From Rikenella microfusus (GTDB taxonomy: Bacteria; Bacteroidota; Bacteroidia; Bacteroidales; VadinHA17), in the NCBI GenBank assembly GCA_020722575.1, contig DYKN01000011.1:1-46658 (forward strand): a stretch of 46,658 nucleotides of DNA. The letters are read 5' to 3'. The notes below the pieces were generated by a model, which had not been told where the DNA came from, made no database searches, and saw nothing but the letters and a program-made list of their open reading frames with translations. Of this stretch, positions 33,992 through 42,519 are shown piece after piece. The stretch's first letter is position 1, and each line of letters starts with the position of its first letter. Position numbers and translations under genes: made by a program.

Positions 33992-35572
33992 ATGAAACTC
34001 TCTGTAATCATTGTCAGTTACAATGTCCGGGATTTTTTACAGCAATGTCTGTCTTCTGTAAAAAGGGCTTCTGAAAATATTGATTGTGAAGTCATTGTTA
34101 TTGATAACAATTCCGACGACGATTCCAGAACAATGGTAAGCTCGCTTTTCCCCGAAGTTAAACTTATTAGGAACACGTTTAATGCAGGATATGCAAAAGC
34201 TTGTAACCTGGCCATTGAGAAATCTTCAGGCGAATTTATTCTTATTCTTAATCCTGATACAATCATTTCGGAGGATTCGCTTAGAAAAAGTATTGAATTT
34301 ATGGAAACATTCTCTGAAGCAGGAGCCCTTGGTGCAATGATGATTGATGGCAATGGAAAGTATCTAAGGGAATCAAAAAGATCATTTCCTTCGCCCCTGA
34401 CATCATTTTTTAAAATGACAGGCCTCTCAAGATTATTCCCTCATTCTCCCTTCTTCAGCAAGTACTACATGGAACATATTGATAGAAATGAAACAGCTGA
34501 AGTTGAAGTGCTTACCGGTGCTTTTATGTTCCTGAGAAGAGATACAATCATTAAAACAGGTCTGTTTGACGAAAATTTCTTCATGTATGGTGAAGATATC
34601 GATCTCAGCTACCGAATAATCAAAACCGGATATAAAATATATTACTGCCCCGAAATAAAAATTATTCATTTCAAAGGAGAAAGTTCAAGGAAAAGCCCTG
34701 TAAGCAGTATAATCTATTTTTATAAAGCTATGCTTGTTTTTGCAAGAAAACATTTTAGTGAAAAAGATATACTCCTCTTTCATCTAATACTCAAACCTGC
34801 AATTTACCTCCACTGGTCTGCAAGTATGATCAGAAAGGCCTTGCTATCCATACTACCTCTTCTTGCAGATGCCATAACTGTGTTTCTTATAATTTTCATA
34901 ACAGCACTACTCTGGGGAAAATTCAGACCCGCAGAAAAGAGTCATTTCTCCGGTTATTTTACTCTCGGTGTGTCGATAGCTTTTACCCTTGCGTGTATTG
35001 CGTCGGTGCTAATTACAGGGGGATACCATCAAAAAAAGGGGTATGGAACTCTTTTCAAAGGACTACTGTCAGGATGCTTTCTAATTATCCTGGCAAATAT
35101 ATTTATGCCTGAGAAAATTAAATTCCCCTATACATTCGTGCTTTCAGGTTCTCTGGCTGTTATTCTGGTAATTCCTGTAGTCAGGACAATCCTTGCAATT
35201 ATAATGACCGATACAGAAAAACTTCCCTTTAAACAACACTCCAGAACTGTAATAGTATGCGATAAAGATAACTATAAAAAAATAATTGATCTTTTAACAA
35301 ATTCTTACCATTCACCTGAAATAATCGGAAGAGTTAGGATTAAAAATGATAAGACAGACGAAAATGTTCTCGGAAATTTAGAACAACTCGATGAAATTAT
35401 TAGAAACACTGGCGTGAATGAAGTTGTTTTCTCTCTTAAAGATATCACAGCATCGAAGATTATAGAATTAATCAATAAGAAGACGATACATTCCTGTGTC
35501 AGAATAAGCTTTGTCCCTGAAGGAGAAAATATGATTACCGGAAGCAAAAGAGTAATAAAATATCAGAGTTAA
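33992..35572 (+). CDS. GT2 glycosyltransferase fused to a WcaJ-like membrane and nucleotide-binding half
   Basis: 526 aa. Residues 1-235 are a GT2 domain: VIIVSYNVRDFL, VIDNNSDDDS, NAGYAKACN, NPDTII (DxD-like), FMYGEDIDLSYRI (ED motif). Residues about 290-405 carry four hydrophobic helices, and about 415-526 a Rossmann-like region (RTVIVCDKDNYKKII ... EVVFSL). The second half resembles the N-terminal half of polyprenyl-phosphate sugar phosphotransferases such as WcaJ/WbaP (CoA_binding_3 type), but the catalytic sugar-transferase domain that should follow is absent. The GT2 part probably adds a sugar (rhamnosyltransferase-like) to an envelope glycan near the membrane. The role of the C-terminal half is unknown. 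It is monocistronic by spacing. Confidence 0.85.
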   Translation: MKLSVIIVSYNVRDFLQQCLSSVKRASENIDCEVIVIDNNSDDDSRTMVSSLFPEVKLIRNTFNAGYAKACNLAIEKSSGEFILILNPDTIISEDSLRKSIEFMETFSEAGALGAMMIDGNGKYLRESKRSFPSPLTSFFKMTGLSRLFPHSPFFSKYYMEHIDRNETAEVEVLTGAFMFLRRDTIIKTGLFDENFFMYGEDIDLSYRIIKTGYKIYYCPEIKIIHFKGESSRKSPVSSIIYFYKAMLVFARKHFSEKDILLFHLILKPAIYLHWSASMIRKALLSILPLLADAITVFLIIFITALLWGKFRPAEKSHFSGYFTLGVSIAFTLACIASVLITGGYHQKKGYGTLFKGLLSGCFLIILANIFMPEKIKFPYTFVLSGSLAVILVIPVVRTILAIIMTDTEKLPFKQHSRTVIVCDKDNYKKIIDLLTNSYHSPEIIGRVRIKNDKTDENVLGNLEQLDEIIRNTGVNEVVFSLKDITASKIIELINKKTIHSCVRISFVPEGENMITGSKRVIKYQS

Positions 35573-35757
35573 AGTAACATAAGAATATTTATAATGCTGA
35601 AATTACTAAAAAACGAAATCCTAAATTATTCTATTTGAAATAATTTTAATAATATTTGCATAAATTTGGAATGAATGTTAATTATTAACAGGCATTTTAT
35701 GTTATGTTATATTAAATTTTTTCATTTATTTTAGTACTTATTTTGATTCTTTTGTTT

Positions 35758-38610
35758 ATGAAACGATTTCTAGTTATTATTTTATTCCTGATAGGCATCA
35801 TCCTGAATTTACCTGCTCAAATCAAAGGAGAATTAAAAGAAAATTTTTATTGGGGTGAGACCTTTATTTTATATGAGGAATACAGGGATGCTCTGCCTCT
35901 ATACCAGCTTCTTTTGAAAGTGAATCCCCTTAACAGTAATTACAAATACAGAATAGGGCAATGCTTGCTTAATATTCCGGGCAGGAAGCAGGAAGCCATA
36001 AGTTACCTTGAGGAAGCAGTTAAAGATATCAATCCCGGATACCGGCAGGGATCTTTCAGAGAGACCCATGCACCCCTTGATGCATATTATTACCTTGCAA
36101 ATGCCTACAGAATCAATAACCAGCTCGAAAAAGCTATTGAAACATATCAAATTTTCAAGAAAAATCTGAATCCGAAAGTTTACGATACCACAATTGTTAA
36201 TATGCAAATCGAATCTTGCCTGAATGCTCTCGAAATTACAAAAGTACCTCTTTACATTAAGAAAATCAATTCAGGAAATAACGTAAATAACCAGTACTCA
36301 GATTTTAATCCGGTTGTTTCTGCTGATGAATCAATTATGGTATTTAACAGATCCGAACCTTTTCAGGAAGCCATCTATTTCACAAAAAAAGTTGATGGCA
36401 AATGGAGTGAACCGGTAAATTTAATCCCCTTCTTTGGACTTGGTTTCGAGGATAAAAACTATGCTACATCAATCTCAGCCGATGGAATAGAATTATATAT
36501 TTACAGGGCAGGTTCAGACTATACTGGAAATCTTTATGTAACCAGGCGGAAGGATGATGATACATGGACAGGTCTGATAAAACTCAATGACAACATAAAT
36601 ACGAAATACTGGGAATCACATGCTTCAATGACGCATGATGGAAAAAGGCTTTATTTCACTTCAAACCGTAAAGGATCATACGGGGGGCTTGATATTTATT
36701 ACTCCGACCGTGACACAACGGGCGACTGGGGAGTAGCCAGAAACATAGGACCGGTTATAAATACCAGATTCAATGAGGATTGCCCTTTTATCTTAAAGGA
36801 CGGAAAGACACTTTTTTTCAGTTCTCAGGGACATTTCAACATAGGAGGTTATGATATTTTCTATTCAACACTTCTCGAAAACGGAGAGTGGAGTGTACCC
36901 TTGAATGTCGGATACCCCCTGAATACCACAGATGATGACCTTTTCTTCCAGCCCTTGAATGATGGATATAAAGCATATTATGCAATGATTGGCCCCGATA
37001 CATACGGCCTTACCGATATCTACCGAATTGAGATCTATTCTGAAAATCATCCGCGTAAATTTTATATTAGAGGCATTGTAAAGGTTCAGGACCTGCTCTC
37101 GATGTTCGGTGACAGTATAAAGGTGACCGCAATAAACAAGCAGAATCCGGATTCAAAAGTTATTGTTTATTCCAATCCAATTACCGGGGAATATATTTTT
37201 GATTTGCTGCAGGGAGATTATACTTTGACTTTTGAAGGAGAAAACGCCGCAAAAGTTTCTAAGGATATCGAACTATCACTTTTCAGCCCCTTCGACACTT
37301 TACAGGTTGCCGATGTTCAACTACCAAAACTTGACCTTATTTCCGAAATTGAAATATTGACCGATAAAACTATTTCAACAAATAAAGGAGATACTGTAAG
37401 TATTCCTATCAGAACAGAAAAAGACGCTATTCTGGTCATTGAAAAATGGCTTGGAGATTCACTCTTATCTTCCGAACAGCACATCTTACGAGATTCTCTC
37501 TTTATTTACAAATTTTTGCCAGCAACAGGAGAAAACCGGGTAACCTTTAAATTAACCGACAAATACGGTAATATTACTGATACTGAGGTTATGGTTACAA
37601 TGAAGAAAATAGAAGAGAAAATTATACGTCCCGAATACAAACATATCATTGCTCGCAGGCAGGTTGATAGTTTTATTGAAATGCTTAAAAACAACGCTGA
37701 AGGAGACCTTTTAAATCTTCTTCAGACGATTGATTTCAGTAAACAACAGTTCGCAAAGGCAGAAGATATTTTAACCTTTATTAAAAAAGAAGCTTCAAAA
37801 GTCGGCATTGATGATGAAGAGGTTGACAAACTTGCGCTTAAAACTGCTGTTACAGGAAATGTTTTATCGCAAGCAGCAATTGATATAATGGCAAGATATT
37901 CTACCTGTTTACTTAAAAAAATTCTGGAAGAGCTTGATATATATGAGGCAAAAATTCAGACATGGGCTGATTTCCAGAAATATTTAGCTGAGCACAATAA
38001 AGGGAAAATTACCTCTGAAAATCTTAATAGGCTGGCTATGGATATCATCAGAGGTCTTGATCCGGTTATTTCAATCCTCAGGGATCAGATTCTGGCATAC
38101 AGCGAAATCAGCGGCAAGACAGAGCCTGTCGAAAACGCCGTCAGAAAAACTGATGCTAAAAACATCACAGCATATGGTGCATGGCTGAAGGATTTCTTCA
38201 ATGAAGCAATTGAAAACAAGCTATCAAAAGATTATCTCGCGGGAATGTTTGCAGCATTAACAACACTACCCGGTACAGAACTTGAGGATTATCTTAAATG
38301 GTTGAAAGAATGTTCAACCCCGGCATTTGCAGCTTTCATTGATGCATTCGAGCCTGAAAAGCACCGGATACATAAACCGGAAGAATTTGTCAGATTCTTG
38401 ATAGACAACAGAAAGAAAAACCTGTTTAATGAAGATGATATGTTCAGTTCAATGGCTGCCTTCATTGCCAATATACAAATCAGCAGGGATAAAATCATTA
38501 TACCTGAAGAAGAAAAGAGAATTGAAATACAGGTATTCTGGGTAATATTAGGTGCAGGTCTGATATTCTTTATCATATTCTTCCTGAAAAAAAGAAAGAA
38601 AAAAAGCTAA
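35758..38610 (+). CDS. TPR-PD40 propeller protein with long helical tail and C-terminal membrane anchor (paralogue 1)
   Basis: About 950 aa. The start at 35758 opens a signal peptide (MKRFLVIILFLIGIILN, cleavage near LPAQ); a TTG 15 nt earlier is less likely. Residues about 22-165 are TPR repeats (YRIGQCLLNIP, LANAYRINNQLEKAIE). Residues about 190-430 are a PD40/WD40-like propeller with NINTKYWESHASMTHDGK, SNRKGSYGGLDIYYSD and SSQGHFNIGGYDIFYS. A carboxypeptidase-regulatory-like sandwich (about 440-530), an Ig-like segment (about 545-640) and some 260 mostly helical residues follow. FWVILGAGLIFFIIFFLKKRKKKS is a terminal membrane helix with a basic tail, suggesting periplasmic exposure anchored in the inner membrane. 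It heads a three-gene tandem; the next start is 25 nt downstream. Function is unknown. Confidence 0.8.
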   Translation: MKRFLVIILFLIGIILNLPAQIKGELKENFYWGETFILYEEYRDALPLYQLLLKVNPLNSNYKYRIGQCLLNIPGRKQEAISYLEEAVKDINPGYRQGSFRETHAPLDAYYYLANAYRINNQLEKAIETYQIFKKNLNPKVYDTTIVNMQIESCLNALEITKVPLYIKKINSGNNVNNQYSDFNPVVSADESIMVFNRSEPFQEAIYFTKKVDGKWSEPVNLIPFFGLGFEDKNYATSISADGIELYIYRAGSDYTGNLYVTRRKDDDTWTGLIKLNDNINTKYWESHASMTHDGKRLYFTSNRKGSYGGLDIYYSDRDTTGDWGVARNIGPVINTRFNEDCPFILKDGKTLFFSSQGHFNIGGYDIFYSTLLENGEWSVPLNVGYPLNTTDDDLFFQPLNDGYKAYYAMIGPDTYGLTDIYRIEIYSENHPRKFYIRGIVKVQDLLSMFGDSIKVTAINKQNPDSKVIVYSNPITGEYIFDLLQGDYTLTFEGENAAKVSKDIELSLFSPFDTLQVADVQLPKLDLISEIEILTDKTISTNKGDTVSIPIRTEKDAILVIEKWLGDSLLSSEQHILRDSLFIYKFLPATGENRVTFKLTDKYGNITDTEVMVTMKKIEEKIIRPEYKHIIARRQVDSFIEMLKNNAEGDLLNLLQTIDFSKQQFAKAEDILTFIKKEASKVGIDDEEVDKLALKTAVTGNVLSQAAIDIMARYSTCLLKKILEELDIYEAKIQTWADFQKYLAEHNKGKITSENLNRLAMDIIRGLDPVISILRDQILAYSEISGKTEPVENAVRKTDAKNITAYGAWLKDFFNEAIENKLSKDYLAGMFAALTTLPGTELEDYLKWLKECSTPAFAAFIDAFEPEKHRIHKPEEFVRFLIDNRKKNLFNEDDMFSSMAAFIANIQISRDKIIIPEEEKRIEIQVFWVILGAGLIFFIIFFLKKRKKKS

Positions 38611-38635
38611 AAATCCATTTTTTAAAATGTCTTAA

Positions 38636-39913
38636 ATGAAAGAGATCTTCTGGTCGGTTTTAATATTAGCTGGTTTGATGATTCCTGCGAAAGGGCAGGA
38701 CATTAAGGCTATGCAAGAACAATTTATTGAGGCAGAAGGCTTCTTTGTAACAGGTTATTACGATGACGCACTGGCGATATATCTAAATCTCTACAAGGAT
38801 TTGCCCGATAACTCAAATCTTGCTTACAGAATTGGCGTTTGTTATCTTAATCTCAGTGGAAAAAAGAATATTGCACCTGAATACCTTGAAAAAGCTGTAT
38901 TAAGAATGTCATCGCGTCAACGAGAAGGCACCATTTTACAAACCAACGCTCCCTACGATGCACTTTTCCAGCTCGGAAACGCTTATAGAGTCAATTATCA
39001 ATTCGACCGGGCAAAAAGCGCTTACACACAGTACCGTGAGACACTTCTTCCGGATGACAGAGAAAACATCAATTTTATCGACCATTTGATATCTGTTTGT
39101 GATAACGCAAAAAAAATGATTTCAGAACCTGTCAATTGCCGCATAGAAATTCCCGATATTCCTCTACCAGAAGGGAGAAAAAACTATAATCCCGTTATTT
39201 CTTACGATGGCAATACATTTGCATGGATGACTTCTTTGCCATTCTACAACGCAGTTATGATTTCCACCCGACAGAAAGGCAAGTGGCTCCAGCCAGAAAA
39301 TATTACACCTTGGCTCAGACCTGACGGGCAGATTTTTATTTCATCACTTTCATCCGATGGCAGTACACTCTTTTTTTCAATGAACGATATGTTTAACAGT
39401 GACATATATTCAATAACACGTACGGCTGATGGATGGACTGAACCTGCAAGAGCAGGAAAAAACATTAACACAAAATACTGGGAATCACAGGCATTTATAA
39501 CCGATGACGGGAACTATATTTTATTTTCTTCTGATCGCCCCGGTGGTTTCGGAGGACTCGACCTGTATATTTCAAGAAAAGAAAATAATAACTGGGGAAC
39601 TGCAATAAATATGGGACCTATTATAAACACCCCATTCAATGAAGATAGACCATGCCTGATTGAAAATGGAACAATTCTTTTTTTTACATCTCAGGGCCAT
39701 GAAAATATGGGAGGTTACGATATATTCAAATCAGAAATAGAACCGGGAGGAATTTGGAGTAAACCTGTAAACCTTGGTTTTCCGGTGAATACACCTGATG
39801 ACAATATCTTTTTTGCTCCAGTTGAAAAAGGCAAAGCTTTATTTATTTATGATTACAGGCAAATAAATAACGAAAACAGGGAAGGAATATATTATATTGT
39901 ATTACAAAAATAA
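38636..39913 (+). CDS. Short TPR-PD40 propeller protein (paralogue 2)
   Basis: 425 aa. Signal peptide MKEIFWSVLILAGLMIPAKG (cleavage before QDIKA). TPR repeats (about residues 22-165) include YRIGVCYLNLSGKKN and LGNAYRVNYQFDRAKSAY. The PD40 propeller (about 185-425) has NINTKYWESQAFITDDG, SSDRPGGFGGLDLYIS, SQGHENMGGYDIFKSE. The protein ends with the last propeller blade, so it lacks every C-terminal module found in paralogues 1 and 3. The frame is clean, so this is a minimal soluble periplasmic form rather than a broken gene, as far as can be seen. It is 25 nt downstream of paralogue 1 and probably in its operon. Confidence 0.8.
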   Translation: MKEIFWSVLILAGLMIPAKGQDIKAMQEQFIEAEGFFVTGYYDDALAIYLNLYKDLPDNSNLAYRIGVCYLNLSGKKNIAPEYLEKAVLRMSSRQREGTILQTNAPYDALFQLGNAYRVNYQFDRAKSAYTQYRETLLPDDRENINFIDHLISVCDNAKKMISEPVNCRIEIPDIPLPEGRKNYNPVISYDGNTFAWMTSLPFYNAVMISTRQKGKWLQPENITPWLRPDGQIFISSLSSDGSTLFFSMNDMFNSDIYSITRTADGWTEPARAGKNINTKYWESQAFITDDGNYILFSSDRPGGFGGLDLYISRKENNNWGTAINMGPIINTPFNEDRPCLIENGTILFFTSQGHENMGGYDIFKSEIEPGGIWSKPVNLGFPVNTPDDNIFFAPVEKGKALFIYDYRQINNENREGIYYIVLQK

Positions 39914-39952
39914 ATTAGGGGGATATTTTCAAACATTCGATTTATTTTTTAT

Positions 39953-39960
39953 TATATTTG
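39953..39960 (+). promoter_or_regulatory. -7 box of paralogue 3
   Basis: TATATTTG followed by C, 20 nt before the ATG at 39981 and after the stop of paralogue 2. It suggests separate transcription of the third gene. Confidence 0.45.
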
Positions 39961-39980
39961 CTATCATGTTTGCCATAAGG

Positions 39981-41903
39981 ATGAAAAATAATCTTCTCCG
40001 GTTACTGTTTCTGACTCTCTTCTTTTTATCGCTACCCTCCTTTCCGCAGTCGGTAAAAGAACTCAAAAATATTTTTATTCAGGCAGAATCACATTATCTT
40101 TTTGAAGAATATGAACTTGCCAATCCACTTTATCTTTCATTATTAGCTTTTTATCCTGATAATTGTAATCTGTTGTATAAAATCGGTAACTGTTATCTGA
40201 ATATTCCTGATGAAAAAGTTAATGCAATTGAATATCTAGAAAAATCAGTCAAAAACGCCTCATATAATTCGAAAAGTGAACAATTTAAGGAAAAAAGAGC
40301 ACCACTTGATGCATATTTTTCTCTGGGCAGAGCATATATGATTAACAACGAACTGGAAAAAGCCATAAATACATTCGAGCTCTTCAAAAAACTTGTAAAG
40401 GAATCGACGCAAAAGGAAGAGATGTTGAATATTGATTTCGTTGACCAGCAGATACAGGCTTGCAAAAATGCCATTGAATTAATAAACAACCCGGCAAAAA
40501 TTGATAAATCGAAATTACCTGACTATTTCGATCAGGGATCAGTAAATGAGAATCCTGTCATAAGTTTCGATGGCAATACAATTGCCTTTACTGAAAAACG
40601 CGGTTTATCAAATGCTATTTATTACTCAAAAAGAGAAAACGGAAAGTGGCAACCCCCGGTTGAAATCACTTCTGAAATTAATGCCGGTGAGGATTGTTCC
40701 ACCTGTTCTCTTAATAATGATGGCACAGAACTTTTCCTCTACAAGGATGATAATAAGGATGGTAATATTTATTCAACTACATATCAAGATGGACGATGGA
40801 GTCCGATCAAAAAACTTAACAGGAACATAAACACTAAATTTTTTGAGTCACATGCAGCCATCTCCTGCGATGGTAAGAAACTATACTTTACCAGCAACCG
40901 TGAAGATGGAACTAACCTTGATATATATGTTTCTGAGAAAGATGCTTCAGGCGACTGGGGACCAGCAAATAAACTGCCTGACATTATTAATACCCCATTT
41001 AATGAAGATACGCCTTTTATAACTATAAGCGACACAATACTTTATTTTGCATCAGAAGGGCACTACTCAATGGGAGGATTTGATATCTTCAGAAGTATAA
41101 GAAAGGGTGATAGCTGGACAAAACCTGAGAACCTCGGATATCCAATCAATACAACAGATGATGACAGGTTTTATTGCCCCTTTAATAATGGATTGAATGC
41201 TTATTATGCCATTTCGACCGATTATAAGAAGAAAGATATCTTTTACATCGGATATGGTGTGCCTGCAATAGATCAGATTTTCAAAATATCCGGAAATGTC
41301 AGCCTTGCCGATTCACTTTCGTTACCAGACGAAAGCAACAGGATTTTTATGATTAATCTCATTACAGGTGATACAGTCAAAACTATTTTTCCACAAAGCG
41401 GTTCAGGCTTCTATTCAGTTGAGACACCACCCGGTCACTTCAGGCTTGTTTATACAGGTATAAATTATATATCTGTTAATATCGATACATTACTCGATCA
41501 GAATACACCCTCCAATGTCCTTTCCCTTAATGTAACGCTTCAAAAAGAATCTTCCCCTGTTGAATATGAGAAGATAGAACTGGAAAAAGCGCCGAGAGCA
41601 GAAGCTGATACAGCTACACTTATAAAAGATCTTAAAGTGGCAGATCTGGCGGACGAAAATGTGCCTGATTCAGATGTTCTCTACTATACAGTCCAGGTAA
41701 TGGCACTGAAGAACCCTGTGGATGTAAGTTACTTTAAAAACATTCCTGATATCAAAGTAATGTACAACGATGTTGATAAATTCTACAGATATACAACAGG
41801 ACGTTTTGCAACAAGGGAAGAAGCACTATCATGGAGAGCTGAACTGATCAGGAAAGGCTATCCCAATGATATTTTCGTTAAAAAGGTTTTAAAATCCCGG
41901 TAG
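39981..41903 (+). CDS. PorE-like TPR-PD40-beta-sandwich protein ending in a SPOR domain (paralogue 3)
   Basis: About 640 aa. The start at 39981 opens a signal peptide (NNLLRLLFLTLFFLSLPSF, cleavage near FPQ); upstream in-frame starts overlap or crowd the previous gene. TPR repeats lie at about residues 24-165 (YKIGNCYLNIPDEKVNAIEY), a PD40 propeller at about 185-430 (NINTKFFESHAAISCDGK, SEGHYSMGGFDIFRS), a carboxypeptidase-regulatory-like sandwich at about 440-535. A terminal SPOR domain at about 567-640 starts LYYTVQVMALKNPVDVSYF and ends YTTGRFATREEALSWRAEL. SPOR domains bind glycan strands lacking stem peptides, so the protein should contact peptidoglycan. The order matches T9SS PorE except that SPOR replaces the OmpA-type domain. 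It may have its own promoter. Confidence 0.82.
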   Translation: MKNNLLRLLFLTLFFLSLPSFPQSVKELKNIFIQAESHYLFEEYELANPLYLSLLAFYPDNCNLLYKIGNCYLNIPDEKVNAIEYLEKSVKNASYNSKSEQFKEKRAPLDAYFSLGRAYMINNELEKAINTFELFKKLVKESTQKEEMLNIDFVDQQIQACKNAIELINNPAKIDKSKLPDYFDQGSVNENPVISFDGNTIAFTEKRGLSNAIYYSKRENGKWQPPVEITSEINAGEDCSTCSLNNDGTELFLYKDDNKDGNIYSTTYQDGRWSPIKKLNRNINTKFFESHAAISCDGKKLYFTSNREDGTNLDIYVSEKDASGDWGPANKLPDIINTPFNEDTPFITISDTILYFASEGHYSMGGFDIFRSIRKGDSWTKPENLGYPINTTDDDRFYCPFNNGLNAYYAISTDYKKKDIFYIGYGVPAIDQIFKISGNVSLADSLSLPDESNRIFMINLITGDTVKTIFPQSGSGFYSVETPPGHFRLVYTGINYISVNIDTLLDQNTPSNVLSLNVTLQKESSPVEYEKIELEKAPRAEADTATLIKDLKVADLADENVPDSDVLYYTVQVMALKNPVDVSYFKNIPDIKVMYNDVDKFYRYTTGRFATREEALSWRAELIRKGYPNDIFVKKVLKSR

Positions 41904-41936
41904 TTACCCTTTTAAATATCTCAATCTGCTGATTAT

Positions 41937-42491
41937 ATGATAAAATTTGAGGAAATAACCCTCAGGGCTGTTGAACCTGAAGACCTTGAGTTACTTTATG
42001 AATGGGAAAATAACATAGATTACTGGTTGATCAGCAACACTATCAAGCCTTTTTCAAAATATCTCCTCAAAAAATATATTGAAAATTCGCATAAAAGTAT
42101 TTTTGAGGCAGGTCAGCTCAGACTTATGATTGATATAGAGAATCCGAAAAAAGCCATAGGCACCATTGATCTTTTTGATTTTGATCCTTTTCATATGCGG
42201 GCAGGAATTGGTATTCTTATAGCTGACAGGGGAAACAGACGTAAAGGTTATGCTACAAAGGCATTAAAATGTGTTATTGATTATTGTTTCAATACTCTGC
42301 AACTTCACCAGCTTTATTGCAGCATTTTGTCGAACAACTGTGAAAGTATGGAACTATTCCGCAAGCTTGGTTTTGTTGAGACGGGAATAAGGAGGGATTG
42401 GGTCAGGTCAGCAGGAGGATACCTCGATGAGCATTTTTTCCAGCTTATAAACAAAAATGCCGGTACACAGACAGATATGTCCCGGCATTAA
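41937..42491 (+). CDS. GNAT-family N-acetyltransferase (RimJ/RimL-like)
   Basis: A cytosolic protein of 184 aa with the Acetyltransf_3 pattern. ITLRAVEPEDLELLYEWENN near the start, LRLMIDIE in strand 4, AGIGILIADRGNRRKGYATKAL, whose R-x-K-G-Y-A motif binds acetyl-CoA, and a C-terminal NNCESMELFRKLGFVETGIRRDW. The acceptor may be an alpha-amino group or a small molecule. It lies 33 nt after paralogue 3 and may ride on its transcript without a clear functional link. A hairpin overlapping its end probably terminates the transcript. Confidence 0.92.
   Translation: MIKFEEITLRAVEPEDLELLYEWENNIDYWLISNTIKPFSKYLLKKYIENSHKSIFEAGQLRLMIDIENPKKAIGTIDLFDFDPFHMRAGIGILIADRGNRRKGYATKALKCVIDYCFNTLQLHQLYCSILSNNCESMELFRKLGFVETGIRRDWVRSAGGYLDEHFFQLINKNAGTQTDMSRH
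42453..42489. terminator. Hairpin between the GNAT and GH20 genes
   Basis: AATGCCGG (42456-42463) pairs perfectly with CCGGCATT (42482-42489), and GACA/TGTC pairs inside the loop. On the minus strand it is followed by TTTTT (42457-42453), fitting a terminator of the GH20 gene. On the plus strand it covers the end of the GNAT gene and lacks a long T-run, so termination there is less certain. Confidence 0.65.
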
Positions 42492-42519
42492 TTAATAATA
42501 CTTTTTCAGAATTATTTCA

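Noticed and set aside
38636..39913. Paralogue 2 as a truncated pseudogene
   Set aside because: The frame is clean, the signal peptide, TPR and all propeller motifs are kept, and it stops just after the last blade rather than within a module.
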